Positions 1 to 6,074 are shown, counted from the first letter of the stretch. The stretch is 7,150 nt of DNA from Oscillospiraceae bacterium (GCA_902774165.1 CACYHJ010000133.1:1-7150); one strand, 5' to 3'. Numbers and translations are program-made. Notes: generated by a model from the sequence alone, not told the origin.

Positions 1-312
1 GCGGCCGTGGTCCTTGGCGCCGGAACGTACATAGCCCATGGGCAGGCCCATGAGGTGGGCGGTGATGGCCGCGTGGGCGATGCCGGCGGTGGAGGTGCCC
101 ATGAGCACTTCCACGGAAGGATATTCCTCGCTGATAATCCGGGCCAGGCCCTTTTCCACATCGGTGCGGACCTCCGGCGCGGTGAGGGTCAGCCGGTTGT
201 CGCAGTAAACCGGGCTTTTGATGCCGCTCGCCCAGGTAAAGGGCTCGTCGGGACGGAAAAACACCGCCTTGATTTTTAAAAGATCCTCGGCAATCTGATG
301 TTGCAGCTTCAT
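1..312 (-). CDS. pyrE: Orotate phosphoribosyltransferase, N-terminal 104 residues (cut by window edge)
   Basis: Cytoplasmic enzyme that joins orotate to PRPP to give orotidine 5'-monophosphate, the step before PyrF. Only the first 104 residues are present; the family is usually about 200-230 residues, so the PRPP-binding half lies outside the window. Visible family signatures are FFRPDEPFTWASGIKSP near residues 19-35, where substrate-contacting residues of the fold sit, YCDNR just after, GTSTAGIAHAA in the middle, and YVRSGAKDHG at residues 94-103, the lysine/histidine loop of the active site. The ATG is preceded by GGAGG six bases upstream (319-323). In this cluster it is separated from pyrF by a gene on the opposite strand, so it probably needs its own promoter. 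Identification is by recognised motifs and by its pyr neighbours; I am confident. Confidence 0.93.
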   Translation of the reverse strand, partial: MKLQHQIAEDLLKIKAVFFRPDEPFTWASGIKSPVYCDNRLTLTAPEVRTDVEKGLARIISEEYPSVEVLMGTSTAGIAHAAITAHLMGLPMGYVRSGAKDHGR

Positions 313-384
313 GGTTTTCCTCCGTTTTCCGAATGTGTATTATTTGAATTTATTGGCTGTGATTATTTAAATGGAAATATAAAC

Positions 385-413
385 TTGAATTGTATTGTAC
401 GGTATGGTATCAT
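385..413 (+). promoter_or_regulatory. Promoter of the zinc-ribbon membrane protein gene
   Basis: TTGAAT (385-390), a 17-base spacer and TATCAT (408-413) with an upstream TG at 405-406 form an extended -10, sigma-A type promoter. Transcription would start near 420, giving a leader of about 45 bases that ends in the AGAAGGG ribosome site (453-459), six bases before the ATG at 466. The surrounding DNA is clearly AT-rich compared with the pyr genes. I see no operator that I recognise. Confidence 0.45.
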
Positions 414-424
414 GGGATTGTCCA
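394..424 (-). promoter_or_regulatory. Weak candidate promoter for pyrE
   Basis: On the minus strand TGGACA (419-424) and TACAAT (394-399) each match the sigma-A boxes at five of six positions, but the spacer is 19 bases, longer than ideal. Between them lies TGATACCAT, identical to the extended -10 proposed for pyrC, which could be the true -10 (403-408) without a good -35. A promoter somewhere here is expected because the gene between pyrE and pyrF is transcribed the other way. The exact boxes are uncertain. Confidence 0.25.
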
Positions 425-465
425 TCAATTGTTTATCCTTATTTTACATATAAGAAGGGTGTTTT

Positions 466-954
466 ATGAAATACAGATCGATATGCGGGATCATTTTGAC
501 GATCATCGCTGTTAACTGTGCAATACTTTTGAATGCAGCTTACACATTTATTACAGGCGATAGAGTCCTGTATTATGATGAATTGCAGCTTATACTTACT
601 GCGATATCTGTATTCGTCATTGTATTGCTTCTGATTCTGTTGTTCTCATTGAGAAAACGATTTAAGCCGTCGAAAAAACAGGGAAAAAGGTTCTCGATTC
701 AGCAGACGCAGATGAGGCAGAACCAGCCGGTAAACAACGGGCAGATGAACGATGCGCCGCAGATTACACAGGACCAGCCGGTAAACAACGGGCAGATGAA
801 CGACGCGTCGCAGACGAGGCAGAACCAACCGGCAAATTACGGACAGATGAACGGCGCGGTGCAAAATATACGCTGCGCCAATTGCGGATGGATCTTCCCC
901 GTCGGAGCCGGCGGGCTGGCGATTTGCCCGAGCTGCGGGAAACCCGTCCTATGA
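466..954 (+). CDS. Two-helix membrane protein with Q/N-rich repeats and C-terminal zinc ribbon, function unknown
   Basis: I do not recognise this 162-residue protein. Two hydrophobic segments (about residues 5-28 and 41-61) are joined by a short polar loop. The second is followed by a strongly basic stretch (RKRFKPSKKQGKR, 63-75), which by the positive-inside rule puts the rest in the cytoplasm. Residues 86-136 are three 17-residue repeats starting N/D-Q-P and containing NNGQMND. The protein ends in a zinc ribbon, C137-x2-C140 and C154-x2-C157. The ATG has AGAAGGG six bases upstream. The gene faces away from pyrE and into the 3' end of pyrF, with its own promoter and terminator, and its first half uses more AT-rich codons than the pyr genes, so it may be a later insertion. 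Zinc ribbons on tethered tails can bind protein or nucleic acid, but nothing here shows which. Confidence 0.85.
   Translation: MKYRSICGIILTIIAVNCAILLNAAYTFITGDRVLYYDELQLILTAISVFVIVLLLILLFSLRKRFKPSKKQGKRFSIQQTQMRQNQPVNNGQMNDAPQITQDQPVNNGQMNDASQTRQNQPANYGQMNGAVQNIRCANCGWIFPVGAGGLAICPSCGKPVL
721..873 (+). repeat. Three in-frame 51-bp tandem repeats
   Basis: Units begin at 721, 772 and 823, each exactly 51 bases or 17 codons, so unit gain or loss would keep the frame. Units 1 and 2 differ at about 7 of 51 bases, and unit 3 is more diverged. Each encodes a Q/N-rich segment of the form N/D-Q-P-x-N-x-G-Q-M-N. The array ends exactly where the zinc ribbon begins, so it acts as a spacer between membrane part and zinc ribbon. 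Confidence 0.9.
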
Positions 955-1016
955 TTCGGCGGGATTGCCGGCGCAGTCTCTTTAAACGCGCTGATAAGAC
1001 AGAGTTTCAGCAACAG

Positions 1017-1042
1017 ACCACTCGATCATCGGGTGGTTTTTT
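1017..1042 (+). terminator. Intrinsic terminator of the zinc-ribbon gene
   Basis: ACCACTCG (1017-1024) pairs with CGGGTGGT (1030-1037), an 8-bp stem with one G-T wobble and a five-base ATCAT loop, followed by a run of six T (1037-1042). It lies 63 bases past the stop codon. Read on the minus strand the hairpin has no T-run after it, so it should act only on plus-strand transcripts and would not stop pyr operon transcription entering from pyrF. Confidence 0.8.
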
Positions 1043-1098
1043 CGTTTGCGATCATTTTGTTTGTCTTTTCGCATGATCGGTTTTGCTTTGCCATCCCT

Positions 1099-1797
1099 TC
1101 AACTGACGAAGTCGCGCACGCACCGTTCGTAAGCTTCTACGGGGTCGGCAGCGGTGGTGATGGGCCTGCCCACGACGATATAATCCGAGCCGATACGGTT
1201 CGCCTCGGCGGGGGTCATGACCCGCTTCTGGTCGCCCACGTCCCCGTCGGCGAAGCGCACGCCGGGGGTCACGGTCAGAAATTCCTTTCCGCAGACCGAA
1301 TGCACCTTTTCCGCCTCCAGCGGAGAGCAGACCACGCCGTCAAGGCCTGCCTGCTTCGCGTTTTCGGCGTAGTGCATCACCACCCTGTCGATGGGCTCTT
1401 TGATGAGCAGGTCCCGCTCCATCGTCTCCTGATCGGTGCTCGTCAGCTGCGTGACCGCGATCAGCAGGGGCCGGGTGCCGTCGGGACGGGTCAGCCCCTC
1501 CAGCGCGGCTTTCATCATCGGGACCGTGCCGGAGGCGTGCAGGTTGCACATATCCACGTCCAGCCCCGAGAGTACCGCCATGGCTTTTTTGACGGTGTTC
1601 GGGATGTCGTGCAGCTTCAGATCGAGAAAAATCTGATGCCCCCGTGCCTTGATCTCCCGCACGATCTCGGGACCCGCGGCGTAGAACAGCTCCATGCCGA
1701 TCTTCACATAGGGTTTTCTGCCGGTGAATTTGTCGAGAAACGCCAGCGTTTTTTCTTTGGAATCAAAATCGCAGGCGATGATGACGTCTTTTCCCAT
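1099..1797 (-). CDS. pyrF: Orotidine 5'-phosphate decarboxylase
   Basis: Cytoplasmic TIM-barrel enzyme that decarboxylates OMP to UMP, the last step of de novo pyrimidine synthesis. The catalytic tetrad is visible: K32 in VKIG, then D59-x-K61-x2-D64 in FLDLKLHDIPNTV. The phosphate-binding arginine (R211) sits in VVGRPI near the C terminus, and TPGVRF precedes it. At 232 residues it has the usual length of the short bacterial group. The frame stays open to an ATG at 1878, but that would overlap the end of pyrD and add 27 residues unlike the family. The start at 1797 gives the typical MGKDVIIACDFD opening and has GGGAGG eight bases upstream. It follows pyrD by 52 bases and is the last pyr gene before the reversed gene. 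Confidence 0.96.
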   Translation of the reverse strand: MGKDVIIACDFDSKEKTLAFLDKFTGRKPYVKIGMELFYAAGPEIVREIKARGHQIFLDLKLHDIPNTVKKAMAVLSGLDVDMCNLHASGTVPMMKAALEGLTRPDGTRPLLIAVTQLTSTDQETMERDLLIKEPIDRVVMHYAENAKQAGLDGVVCSPLEAEKVHSVCGKEFLTVTPGVRFADGDVGDQKRVMTPAEANRIGSDYIVVGRPITTAADPVEAYERCVRDFVS

Positions 1798-1805
1798 TTT
1801 ATAGG

Positions 1806-1811
1806 CCTCCC
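1806..1811 (-). promoter_or_regulatory. Ribosome binding site that fixes the pyrF start
   Basis: GGGAGG on the minus strand, eight bases before the ATG at 1797. It favours this start over the two upstream in-frame ATGs (1839 and 1878). Confidence 0.8.
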
Positions 1812-1849
1812 TGATTCTTGGATGTGCTGAATGAAACATCTTTGATGAT

Positions 1850-2761
1850 TCAATGCGCCGCCCCGACGATATCGGCAAGGCTTGTGATGCCCAGCTCTTC
1901 CATCCGTCCGGGCAGGGCCTCGATGATCTTTTTGCAGACGAAGGGGTCCGTGAGGTTCGCAGAGCCGATCTCCACCGCGCGCGCGCCCGCCATCATCATT
2001 TCGATCACGTCGTCCACGGTGGTCACGCCGCCCATGCCGATCACGGGGATCTTCACCGCCTCGTAAACGTCGTATACCATCCGCAGCGCCACGGGGAACA
2101 CCGCCGCGCCGGAAAAACCGCCTTTTTTATTGGCGAGCACCGGCGTTCTGCGGCGGATGTCGATGCGCATGCCCATCAGGGTATTGATGAGCGAAACGCC
2201 GTCCGCGCCCGCGTCCTCGCAGGCCCTGGCGATGGCGGCGATATCCGTCACGTTGGGCGAGAGCTTCACAAACAGCGGCTTTTTGCAGATCCTGCGCACC
2301 GCCTCGGTGACGCGGGCGGCGGATTCCGGCGAGGTGCCGAAGCTCATGCCGCCGCCGTGGACGTTGGGGCAGGAGATGTTCAGCTCCACAAGGCCCACGT
2401 TCTCCGCCTGCGACGCCTTTTCGCAGCAATAAACGTATTCGTCAATCGAAAAACCGCCGATGTTCGCCATTACGGGCTTGTTGAAATACTTTTTCATCCG
2501 CGGCAGGATTGTATCGCAGACCTCGTCGACGCCGGGGTTCTGCAGCCCAACGCTGTTGAGCATCCCCTCCCGGCATTCGGCGATGCGGGGCGTGGGGTTG
2601 CCGAAGCGCGGCTCTTTGGTGGTTCCTTTAAAGGAAAATGTACCCAATATATTGATATCATACAGCTCCGCGAATTCCGCGCCGTAGCCGAAGGTGCCGG
2701 AGGCGGGAATGATCGGGTTGTCGAGCTGCAGGCCGCAGAGGGTCACGGAAGTGTTTACCAT
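1850..2761 (-). CDS. pyrD: Dihydroorotate dehydrogenase, class 1B catalytic subunit
   Basis: FMN-containing subunit that oxidises dihydroorotate to orotate. In class 1B enzymes it forms a heterotetramer with PyrK and passes electrons to NAD. The catalytic base is a cysteine, visible as C131 in ELNISCPNV; class 2 membrane enzymes have serine here. Substrate and FMN contacts appear in order: SGTFGYG (21-27), FKGTT with K45, MLNSVGLQNPG with N69, VKLSPN with K166, GGFSG (214-218) and GMGGV (242-246). The 303 residues match the family length. The ATG lies inside the end of pyrK (7-base overlap), with a perfect AAGGAGG seven bases upstream (2769-2775), so the two subunits are probably made in step by translational coupling. 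pyrF follows 52 bases downstream. Confidence 0.97.
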   Translation of the reverse strand: MVNTSVTLCGLQLDNPIIPASGTFGYGAEFAELYDINILGTFSFKGTTKEPRFGNPTPRIAECREGMLNSVGLQNPGVDEVCDTILPRMKKYFNKPVMANIGGFSIDEYVYCCEKASQAENVGLVELNISCPNVHGGGMSFGTSPESAARVTEAVRRICKKPLFVKLSPNVTDIAAIARACEDAGADGVSLINTLMGMRIDIRRRTPVLANKKGGFSGAAVFPVALRMVYDVYEAVKIPVIGMGGVTTVDDVIEMMMAGARAVEIGSANLTDPFVCKKIIEALPGRMEELGITSLADIVGAAH

Positions 2762-3489
2762 TTCAGCGCCTCCTTTGTGAATACGGGGCCGTCCTTGCAG
2801 ACGCGCTTCGCGCCTTCCGCCGTCTCGATCGAGCAGCCCATGCAGGCGCCGAAGCCGCAGCCCATGCGCTCCTCCAGGCTGACCTGACCGTCGGTCTTTG
2901 CCATGCGGCAGACCGCCTTGAGCATGGGGATCGGTCCGCAGGAATAAAAGTAGGTATAATCTTCGATGTTCTTCATCACGTCGGTCACAAGGCCCTTATC
3001 GCCGAAGGAGCCGTCCGCCGTCACGACGCGCACGTCGTAGGCCGCCCGGGCGAACTCGTCGATATAGAACAGATCCTTTTCGGAGTTGAAGCCGAGGATC
3101 ACCGTCGGCTTTCTGCCCTGCGCGAACAGGTCGCGGCACAGCCGGTAAAGGGGCGGGATTCCCACGCCGCCGCCCACGATCAGGGGCCTCTCGCCGCTTT
3201 TCGTCAGGTCAAAGCCGTTGCCCAGGCCCGTCAGCAGATCGAGCGACGCGCCGCGGCCGATCCTCGACATGGCATCGGTGCCGCCGCCCACGACCTTGTA
3301 AATGAGCGTGAGGGTGTTGCTGTTGTAGTGGCAGACCGAGATGGGCCTGCGCAGATAAAAGCCATCCAGCTTCACGTTGACGAACTGCCCCGGCGCGGAA
3401 AACGCCGAGGTGTCGCCCAGAAGCGTCATTTTGTAAATCCCGTCGGCGATCCGGCTGTTGTCGGCGACGGTGTAGATGGATTGGTTCAT
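2755..3489 (-). CDS. pyrK: Dihydroorotate dehydrogenase electron-transfer subunit (FAD, 2Fe-2S)
   Basis: Partner of PyrD that carries electrons from FMN through a 2Fe-2S cluster and FAD to NAD. The 244 residues follow the ferredoxin-reductase layout: a FAD-binding barrel with R48-P-I-S, an NAD-binding domain with GGGVGIPPLY (106-115) and SCGP (183-186), and a C-terminal cluster motif C211-x4-C216-x2-C219-x11-C231. All four cluster cysteines are present. The GTG-free start is an ATG with AAAGGGG seven to eight bases upstream. The stop TAA overlaps the pyrD start. It follows pyrC by 54 bases. With pyrD it shows that the host uses the NAD-linked class 1B enzyme rather than the quinone-linked membrane enzyme. 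Confidence 0.96.
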   Translation of the reverse strand: MNQSIYTVADNSRIADGIYKMTLLGDTSAFSAPGQFVNVKLDGFYLRRPISVCHYNSNTLTLIYKVVGGGTDAMSRIGRGASLDLLTGLGNGFDLTKSGERPLIVGGGVGIPPLYRLCRDLFAQGRKPTVILGFNSEKDLFYIDEFARAAYDVRVVTADGSFGDKGLVTDVMKNIEDYTYFYSCGPIPMLKAVCRMAKTDGQVSLEERMGCGFGACMGCSIETAEGAKRVCKDGPVFTKEALKW

Positions 3490-3543
3490 GGTCTGTCCCC
3501 TTTATCTGATGATCTTTTCATTCCTGTATGATCTCTGTTCCGA

Positions 3544-4794
3544 TCAATCCGTAAACCCGATCTCTCCCCGGATGACGTTGATCACGCAGCGGCCGAAGAC
3601 CTTCCGTCCGGAAAAGGGCGTGGCTCTGCCCATGGAAACGAAGGCGTCCGGGTCGATCGTATATTCCGTTCCCAGGTCCATCACCGCCCAGGAATCCTTT
3701 GTATCCGCGCCGAAGCGCTTCGCCGGGTTGACGCTCATCAGCTCGATGAGCTTTTCCAGAGAGATGATATTCGTCCTGACAAGCTCGGTATAAAGGATCG
3801 GAAACGCGGTTTCCAGCCCCACGATGCCCATGGCGCTTTTTTCAAGGCCGCGGCTTTTTTCCTCCGCGGAATGCGGCGCGTGGTCGGTGGCGATCATGTC
3901 GACCGTGCCGTCTTTGATCCCTTCCAGCAGCGCCTCCCGGTCTTCCCTTGCGCGCAGCGGCGGGTTCATTTTGAATCTGCCGTCCTCGATCAGGTCGTTT
4001 TCGTCCAGCACAAGGTAATGGGGGCCGGTCTCGCAGGTGATGTCGACGCCGTCCGCCTTCGCTTTGCGGATCAGCGCGACGCTCTCCTTCGTCGAGATAT
4101 GGCAGACGTGGTAGGGACAGCCGGTCTCCTTTGACAGGGCGATATCCCGTTCGATTTGCCGCCATTCGCTCTCGGAGCAGATGCCCCGGTGGCCGTGCGC
4201 CTTCGCGTAAACGCCGTCGTGGATGTATCCGCCGCGCAAAAGCTCGTTGACCTCGCAGTGGGCGGCTAAAATTTTCCCGGTTCTCCGGACCGCGCGCATC
4301 GCCTCGCGCATCATCTCCGCCGACTGCACCCCGTGCCCGTCGTCGGAAAACGCCGCCGCGTCCGTCATGCCCTCGATATCCGCAAGCGTTTTCCCCAGCT
4401 CGCCCACGGTGATCGCGCCGTAGGGGTAGACCGGGATCGCCGCGTCGCGGGCGATGATCTCCGTTTCGATTTTCAGGTGCTCCGGGCTGTCGGGCACAGG
4501 GTCGAGGTTCGGCATGGCGAAGATCGCGCCGTATCCGCTGCGCAGCGCTGCGGCGGAGCCGGTACGGATGGTTTCTTTATAAGAAAAACCCGGCTCACGC
4601 AGATGTGTATGCACATCGGTGAACGCGGGAATCAGAATCTTGTTTTCGCCGGAAACGCGGCGGACGGCGGCGGGCGAAAGCGAAGACCCTTCGCCGTCAA
4701 AGGAAAAGCGCACCGCGCCGTCCCCGAGCAGGGCGGAGCTGCGGCGAAACGCGCCGTTATTGAAAATATTGACGTCTTCGATCAAAATACGCAT
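3544..4794 (-). CDS. pyrC: Dihydroorotase, class I
   Basis: Zinc amidohydrolase that cyclises carbamoyl-aspartate to dihydroorotate. Metal and substrate residues appear in order: H62-x-H64-x-R66 in DVHTHLREPG, the aspartate pair D151-D152 in FSDDGHG, H179 in AAHCE, H232 in CHIST, N277 in KMNPPLR and D304 in ATDHAPH. The FSDDG aspartate is the metal ligand typical of class I bacterial enzymes, in place of a carboxylated lysine. The 416 residues are normal. The start at 4794 has only a weak site (GGATGTG, about six bases upstream), which may make its translation lower than that of pyrD. It is the first gene of the visible pyr operon, with a promoter directly upstream. pyrB and carAB are not in the window. 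Confidence 0.96.
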   Translation of the reverse strand: MRILIEDVNIFNNGAFRRSSALLGDGAVRFSFDGEGSSLSPAAVRRVSGENKILIPAFTDVHTHLREPGFSYKETIRTGSAAALRSGYGAIFAMPNLDPVPDSPEHLKIETEIIARDAAIPVYPYGAITVGELGKTLADIEGMTDAAAFSDDGHGVQSAEMMREAMRAVRRTGKILAAHCEVNELLRGGYIHDGVYAKAHGHRGICSESEWRQIERDIALSKETGCPYHVCHISTKESVALIRKAKADGVDITCETGPHYLVLDENDLIEDGRFKMNPPLRAREDREALLEGIKDGTVDMIATDHAPHSAEEKSRGLEKSAMGIVGLETAFPILYTELVRTNIISLEKLIELMSVNPAKRFGADTKDSWAVMDLGTEYTIDPDAFVSMGRATPFSGRKVFGRCVINVIRGEIGFTD

Positions 4795-4822
4795 GATATC
4801 ACATCCGGAAGCTGTTTAGGAT

Positions 4823-4851
4823 ATGGTATCATAAATTCGGGGGAATGTCAA
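4823..4851 (-). promoter_or_regulatory. Promoter of the pyrC-K-D-F operon
   Basis: On the minus strand a perfect TTGACA (4846-4851), a 17-base spacer and TACCAT (4823-4828) with TG at 4830-4831 form an extended -10 promoter. The start would fall near 4816, about 20 bases before the pyrC ATG. That leader is too short for a PyrR-type attenuator, so control by pyrimidines, if any, must act at initiation or from another promoter. The first two bases of the -35 box are also the last bases of the adjoining hairpin. Confidence 0.6.
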
Positions 4852-4886
4852 ATTCAGATTTGCCGCGGAGCGACAAATCTGAATTT
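4850..4886. repeat. Hairpin repeat 1, 17-bp arms with GGA loop
   Basis: Arms 4850-4866 and 4870-4886 are complementary over 17 positions with a single mismatch (4863/4873), closed by a GGA triloop (4867-4869) in the context GCGGAGC. Neither strand has a T-run after the stem, so a simple intrinsic terminator is unlikely. It resembles hairpin 2 in loop and in the TTCAGATT stem section. Confidence 0.85.
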
Positions 4887-5049
4887 AGGCAATCGTCAAT
4901 CGTCAATCGGCATTCGGGTCAGTTAAATATACACATCGGAAATAACGGGATATTGTTGTAAGGTTTACGATTGTATATTATACATTTTCGTTCTGATAAA
5001 ACGCAGAGAGTAAATTTAACAAATTCTAATGCCTATTGCCGAATGCCTG
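4887..5049. other. AT-rich non-coding core between two hairpins
   Basis: No gene is evident between the pyrC promoter and the GH16 stop. The stretch holds three 7-base units, CAATCGT, CAATCGT and CAATCGG (4890-4910), and a 9-bp inverted pair, GGCATTCGG (4909-4917) and CCGAATGCC (5039-5047). GGCAAT near 4888 is likewise mirrored by ATTGCC near 5035. The middle (about 4921-5030) is strongly AT-rich. It reads as the inside of a small mirrored repeat element. Confidence 0.55.
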
Positions 5050-5084
5050 TAACTTCAGATTCAGCGGAGCTGAATCCGAAGTTA
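5050..5084. repeat. Hairpin repeat 2, 16-bp arms with GGA loop, covering the GH16 stop codon
   Basis: Arms 5050-5065 and 5069-5084 are complementary with one mismatch on the plus strand (a G-T wobble on the minus-strand transcript), closed by GGA (5066-5068), again as GCGGAGC. Pairing can extend outward to 5047/5087. The TAA stop of the GH16 gene (5082-5084) forms the base of the stem. No T-run follows on the minus strand. It could protect the 3' end of the GH16 mRNA; that is inference. Confidence 0.85.
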
Positions 5085-5993
5085 CGGCATATCTTTATAC
5101 TGATAGCATCTGACGTAGTCCACGCGGAACTCGGCGGGCCAGTTCTCGTCCGGCGTCAGGTTGATTCTGCCCGTGCCGTGGCGGTCGGAGCTCTGCACGC
5201 CGTTATCCCCGGCGAATTCGCAGGAGAGCAGCAGATATTCCGGGTTCTGCGACACGCCGCCGGTGGAAAGCCTGCCGGTTTCGACGCCGTTGAGATAGAA
5301 GATATACTCGTCGGGATTCCACTCCACGCCGTAGGTGTTGTACTCGGTGTAGGGGTCGTTGGCGATGAAAACCTTGCCGATGGTGTCGCCCTTTTCCTCC
5401 TCGCCGTAACCGTCGTAGTGGATGCTGGTCTTGATGCAGTCGTTGCCCACCTTGTGGTCTTTATAATAGAAGGACTCGAACACGTCTACCTCGGTGCCGT
5501 CCTTGCCGGAGCCGTCCACGTTGAACACGCCCTCGTTCATCATCCAGAAGGCGCTCCACATGCCGGTCGCCGCGGGCAGGATGCAGCGGACCTCGAAATA
5601 GCCGTATTTCTGCTCGTATTTCTCCCGCGTCCAGATCTCGCCGGTATACCAGCCGGCTTTATATTCGGGACAGTGAACGCCGATATAATTCGGATAATAG
5701 TTTTTCATCGGCTCCTTTTTGTATTCGGCGCGGATCACAAGGTCGCCGTCCTCGACGGAGACCATATCCTGGTGCCAGTAGCCGCCCTTGCGTTCGGTGA
5801 CCCACCATTCATAGCTCCATTTGCTCATATCCAGGCTGTCGCCGTCGAATTCGTCGCTCCAGACCAGGGTGAAATCGTTCAGGTCGATCTGTTTTCCCTT
5901 CGGCAGCCTGCCGAGGCTCGAGTTGACCGGCGGCCACGCGGCGTTGAACAGCATGAAGATCGTGATCAGCACGCGGATAATGGATTTTAACAT
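5082..5993 (-). CDS. Exported GH16-family glycoside hydrolase (beta-glucanase-like)
   Basis: A 303-residue GH16 enzyme, a jelly-roll retaining hydrolase that cleaves beta-1,3/1,4-glucans or related galactans. The active-site motif is E168-V-D170-V-F-E173 in GTEVDVFESF, with nucleophile, helper aspartate and acid/base in the bulged ExDxxE form typical of laminarinase-like members. Other family marks are LVWSDEFDG (43-51), KYGYFEVR (129-136) followed by the GMWSAFWMM strand (144-152), and EFRVDYVRCYQ near the end. An N-terminal signal segment (MLKSIIRVLITIFMLFNAA) points to export; it may be cleaved or act as an anchor. The frame stays open to 6074, but AAGGAG eight bases before 5993 and a promoter whose start point lies inside the longer version fix the start here. 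No carbohydrate-binding module is present. The substrate cannot be told from sequence alone. Confidence 0.93.
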   Translation of the reverse strand: MLKSIIRVLITIFMLFNAAWPPVNSSLGRLPKGKQIDLNDFTLVWSDEFDGDSLDMSKWSYEWWVTERKGGYWHQDMVSVEDGDLVIRAEYKKEPMKNYYPNYIGVHCPEYKAGWYTGEIWTREKYEQKYGYFEVRCILPAATGMWSAFWMMNEGVFNVDGSGKDGTEVDVFESFYYKDHKVGNDCIKTSIHYDGYGEEEKGDTIGKVFIANDPYTEYNTYGVEWNPDEYIFYLNGVETGRLSTGGVSQNPEYLLLSCEFAGDNGVQSSDRHGTGRINLTPDENWPAEFRVDYVRCYQYKDMP

Positions 5994-6001
5994 AATTTTC
6001 A

Positions 6002-6007
6002 CTCCTT
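6002..6007 (-). promoter_or_regulatory. Ribosome binding site fixing the GH16 start
   Basis: AAGGAG on the minus strand, eight bases before the ATG at 5993. The predicted transcript begins near 6039, downstream of the alternative ATG at 6074, so only the 5993 start can be used from this promoter. Confidence 0.8.
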
Positions 6008-6045
6008 TTTGAGATAAAAACGGAAATATTGCACAACACAGTTTC

Positions 6046-6074
6046 AGTATAACAATTCCGGACGCAAATATCAA
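6046..6074 (-). promoter_or_regulatory. Strong promoter of the GH16 gene
   Basis: Minus strand: TTGATA (6069-6074), a 17-base spacer and TATACT (6046-6051), each box matching five of six consensus bases, with an extended -10 TG at 6053-6054. The transcript would start near 6039 and have a leader of about 45 bases. This is the best promoter in the window after that of pyrC. Confidence 0.7.

Noticed and set aside
7..279. Open frame on the plus strand at the left edge
   Set aside because: Antisense of pyrE, whose motifs are clear.
646..864. Minus-strand open frame across the 51-bp repeats
   Set aside because: It is the reverse of the tandem repeats in the zinc-ribbon gene and has no ribosome site or known motif.
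1049..1079. CGATCAT/ATGATCG inverted repeat as a second terminator or a pyr operon terminator
   Set aside because: Seven-bp arms with a 17-base loop. The plus side is followed only by GTTTTGCTTTG and the minus side has no T-run; too weak to call.
1033..1830. Open frame on the plus strand opposite pyrF
   Set aside because: Shadow of pyrF; its start lies in the terminator of the preceding gene and no ribosome site is seen.
1853..2887. Long open frame on the plus strand opposite pyrD and the end of pyrK
   Set aside because: Rich in Arg, His and Ala as expected for the reverse of a GC-rich gene; pyrD and pyrK on the other strand have all catalytic motifs.
4795..4970. PyrR-dependent attenuator or a riboswitch in front of pyrC
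   Set aside because: No PyrR-binding consensus or hairpin with T-run was found, and the best promoter leaves a leader of only about 20 bases.
4977..4982. Perfect TATAAT on the minus strand as a distal pyrC promoter
   Set aside because: No acceptable -35 box 16-18 bases upstream, and the tract is very AT-rich, so a chance match is likely.
4971..5990. Long open frame on the plus strand opposite the GH16 gene
   Set aside because: It is antisense to a gene with a complete GH16 active site, signal segment, promoter and ribosome site; its own translation shows only low-complexity A/V/G-rich sequence without a family motif.
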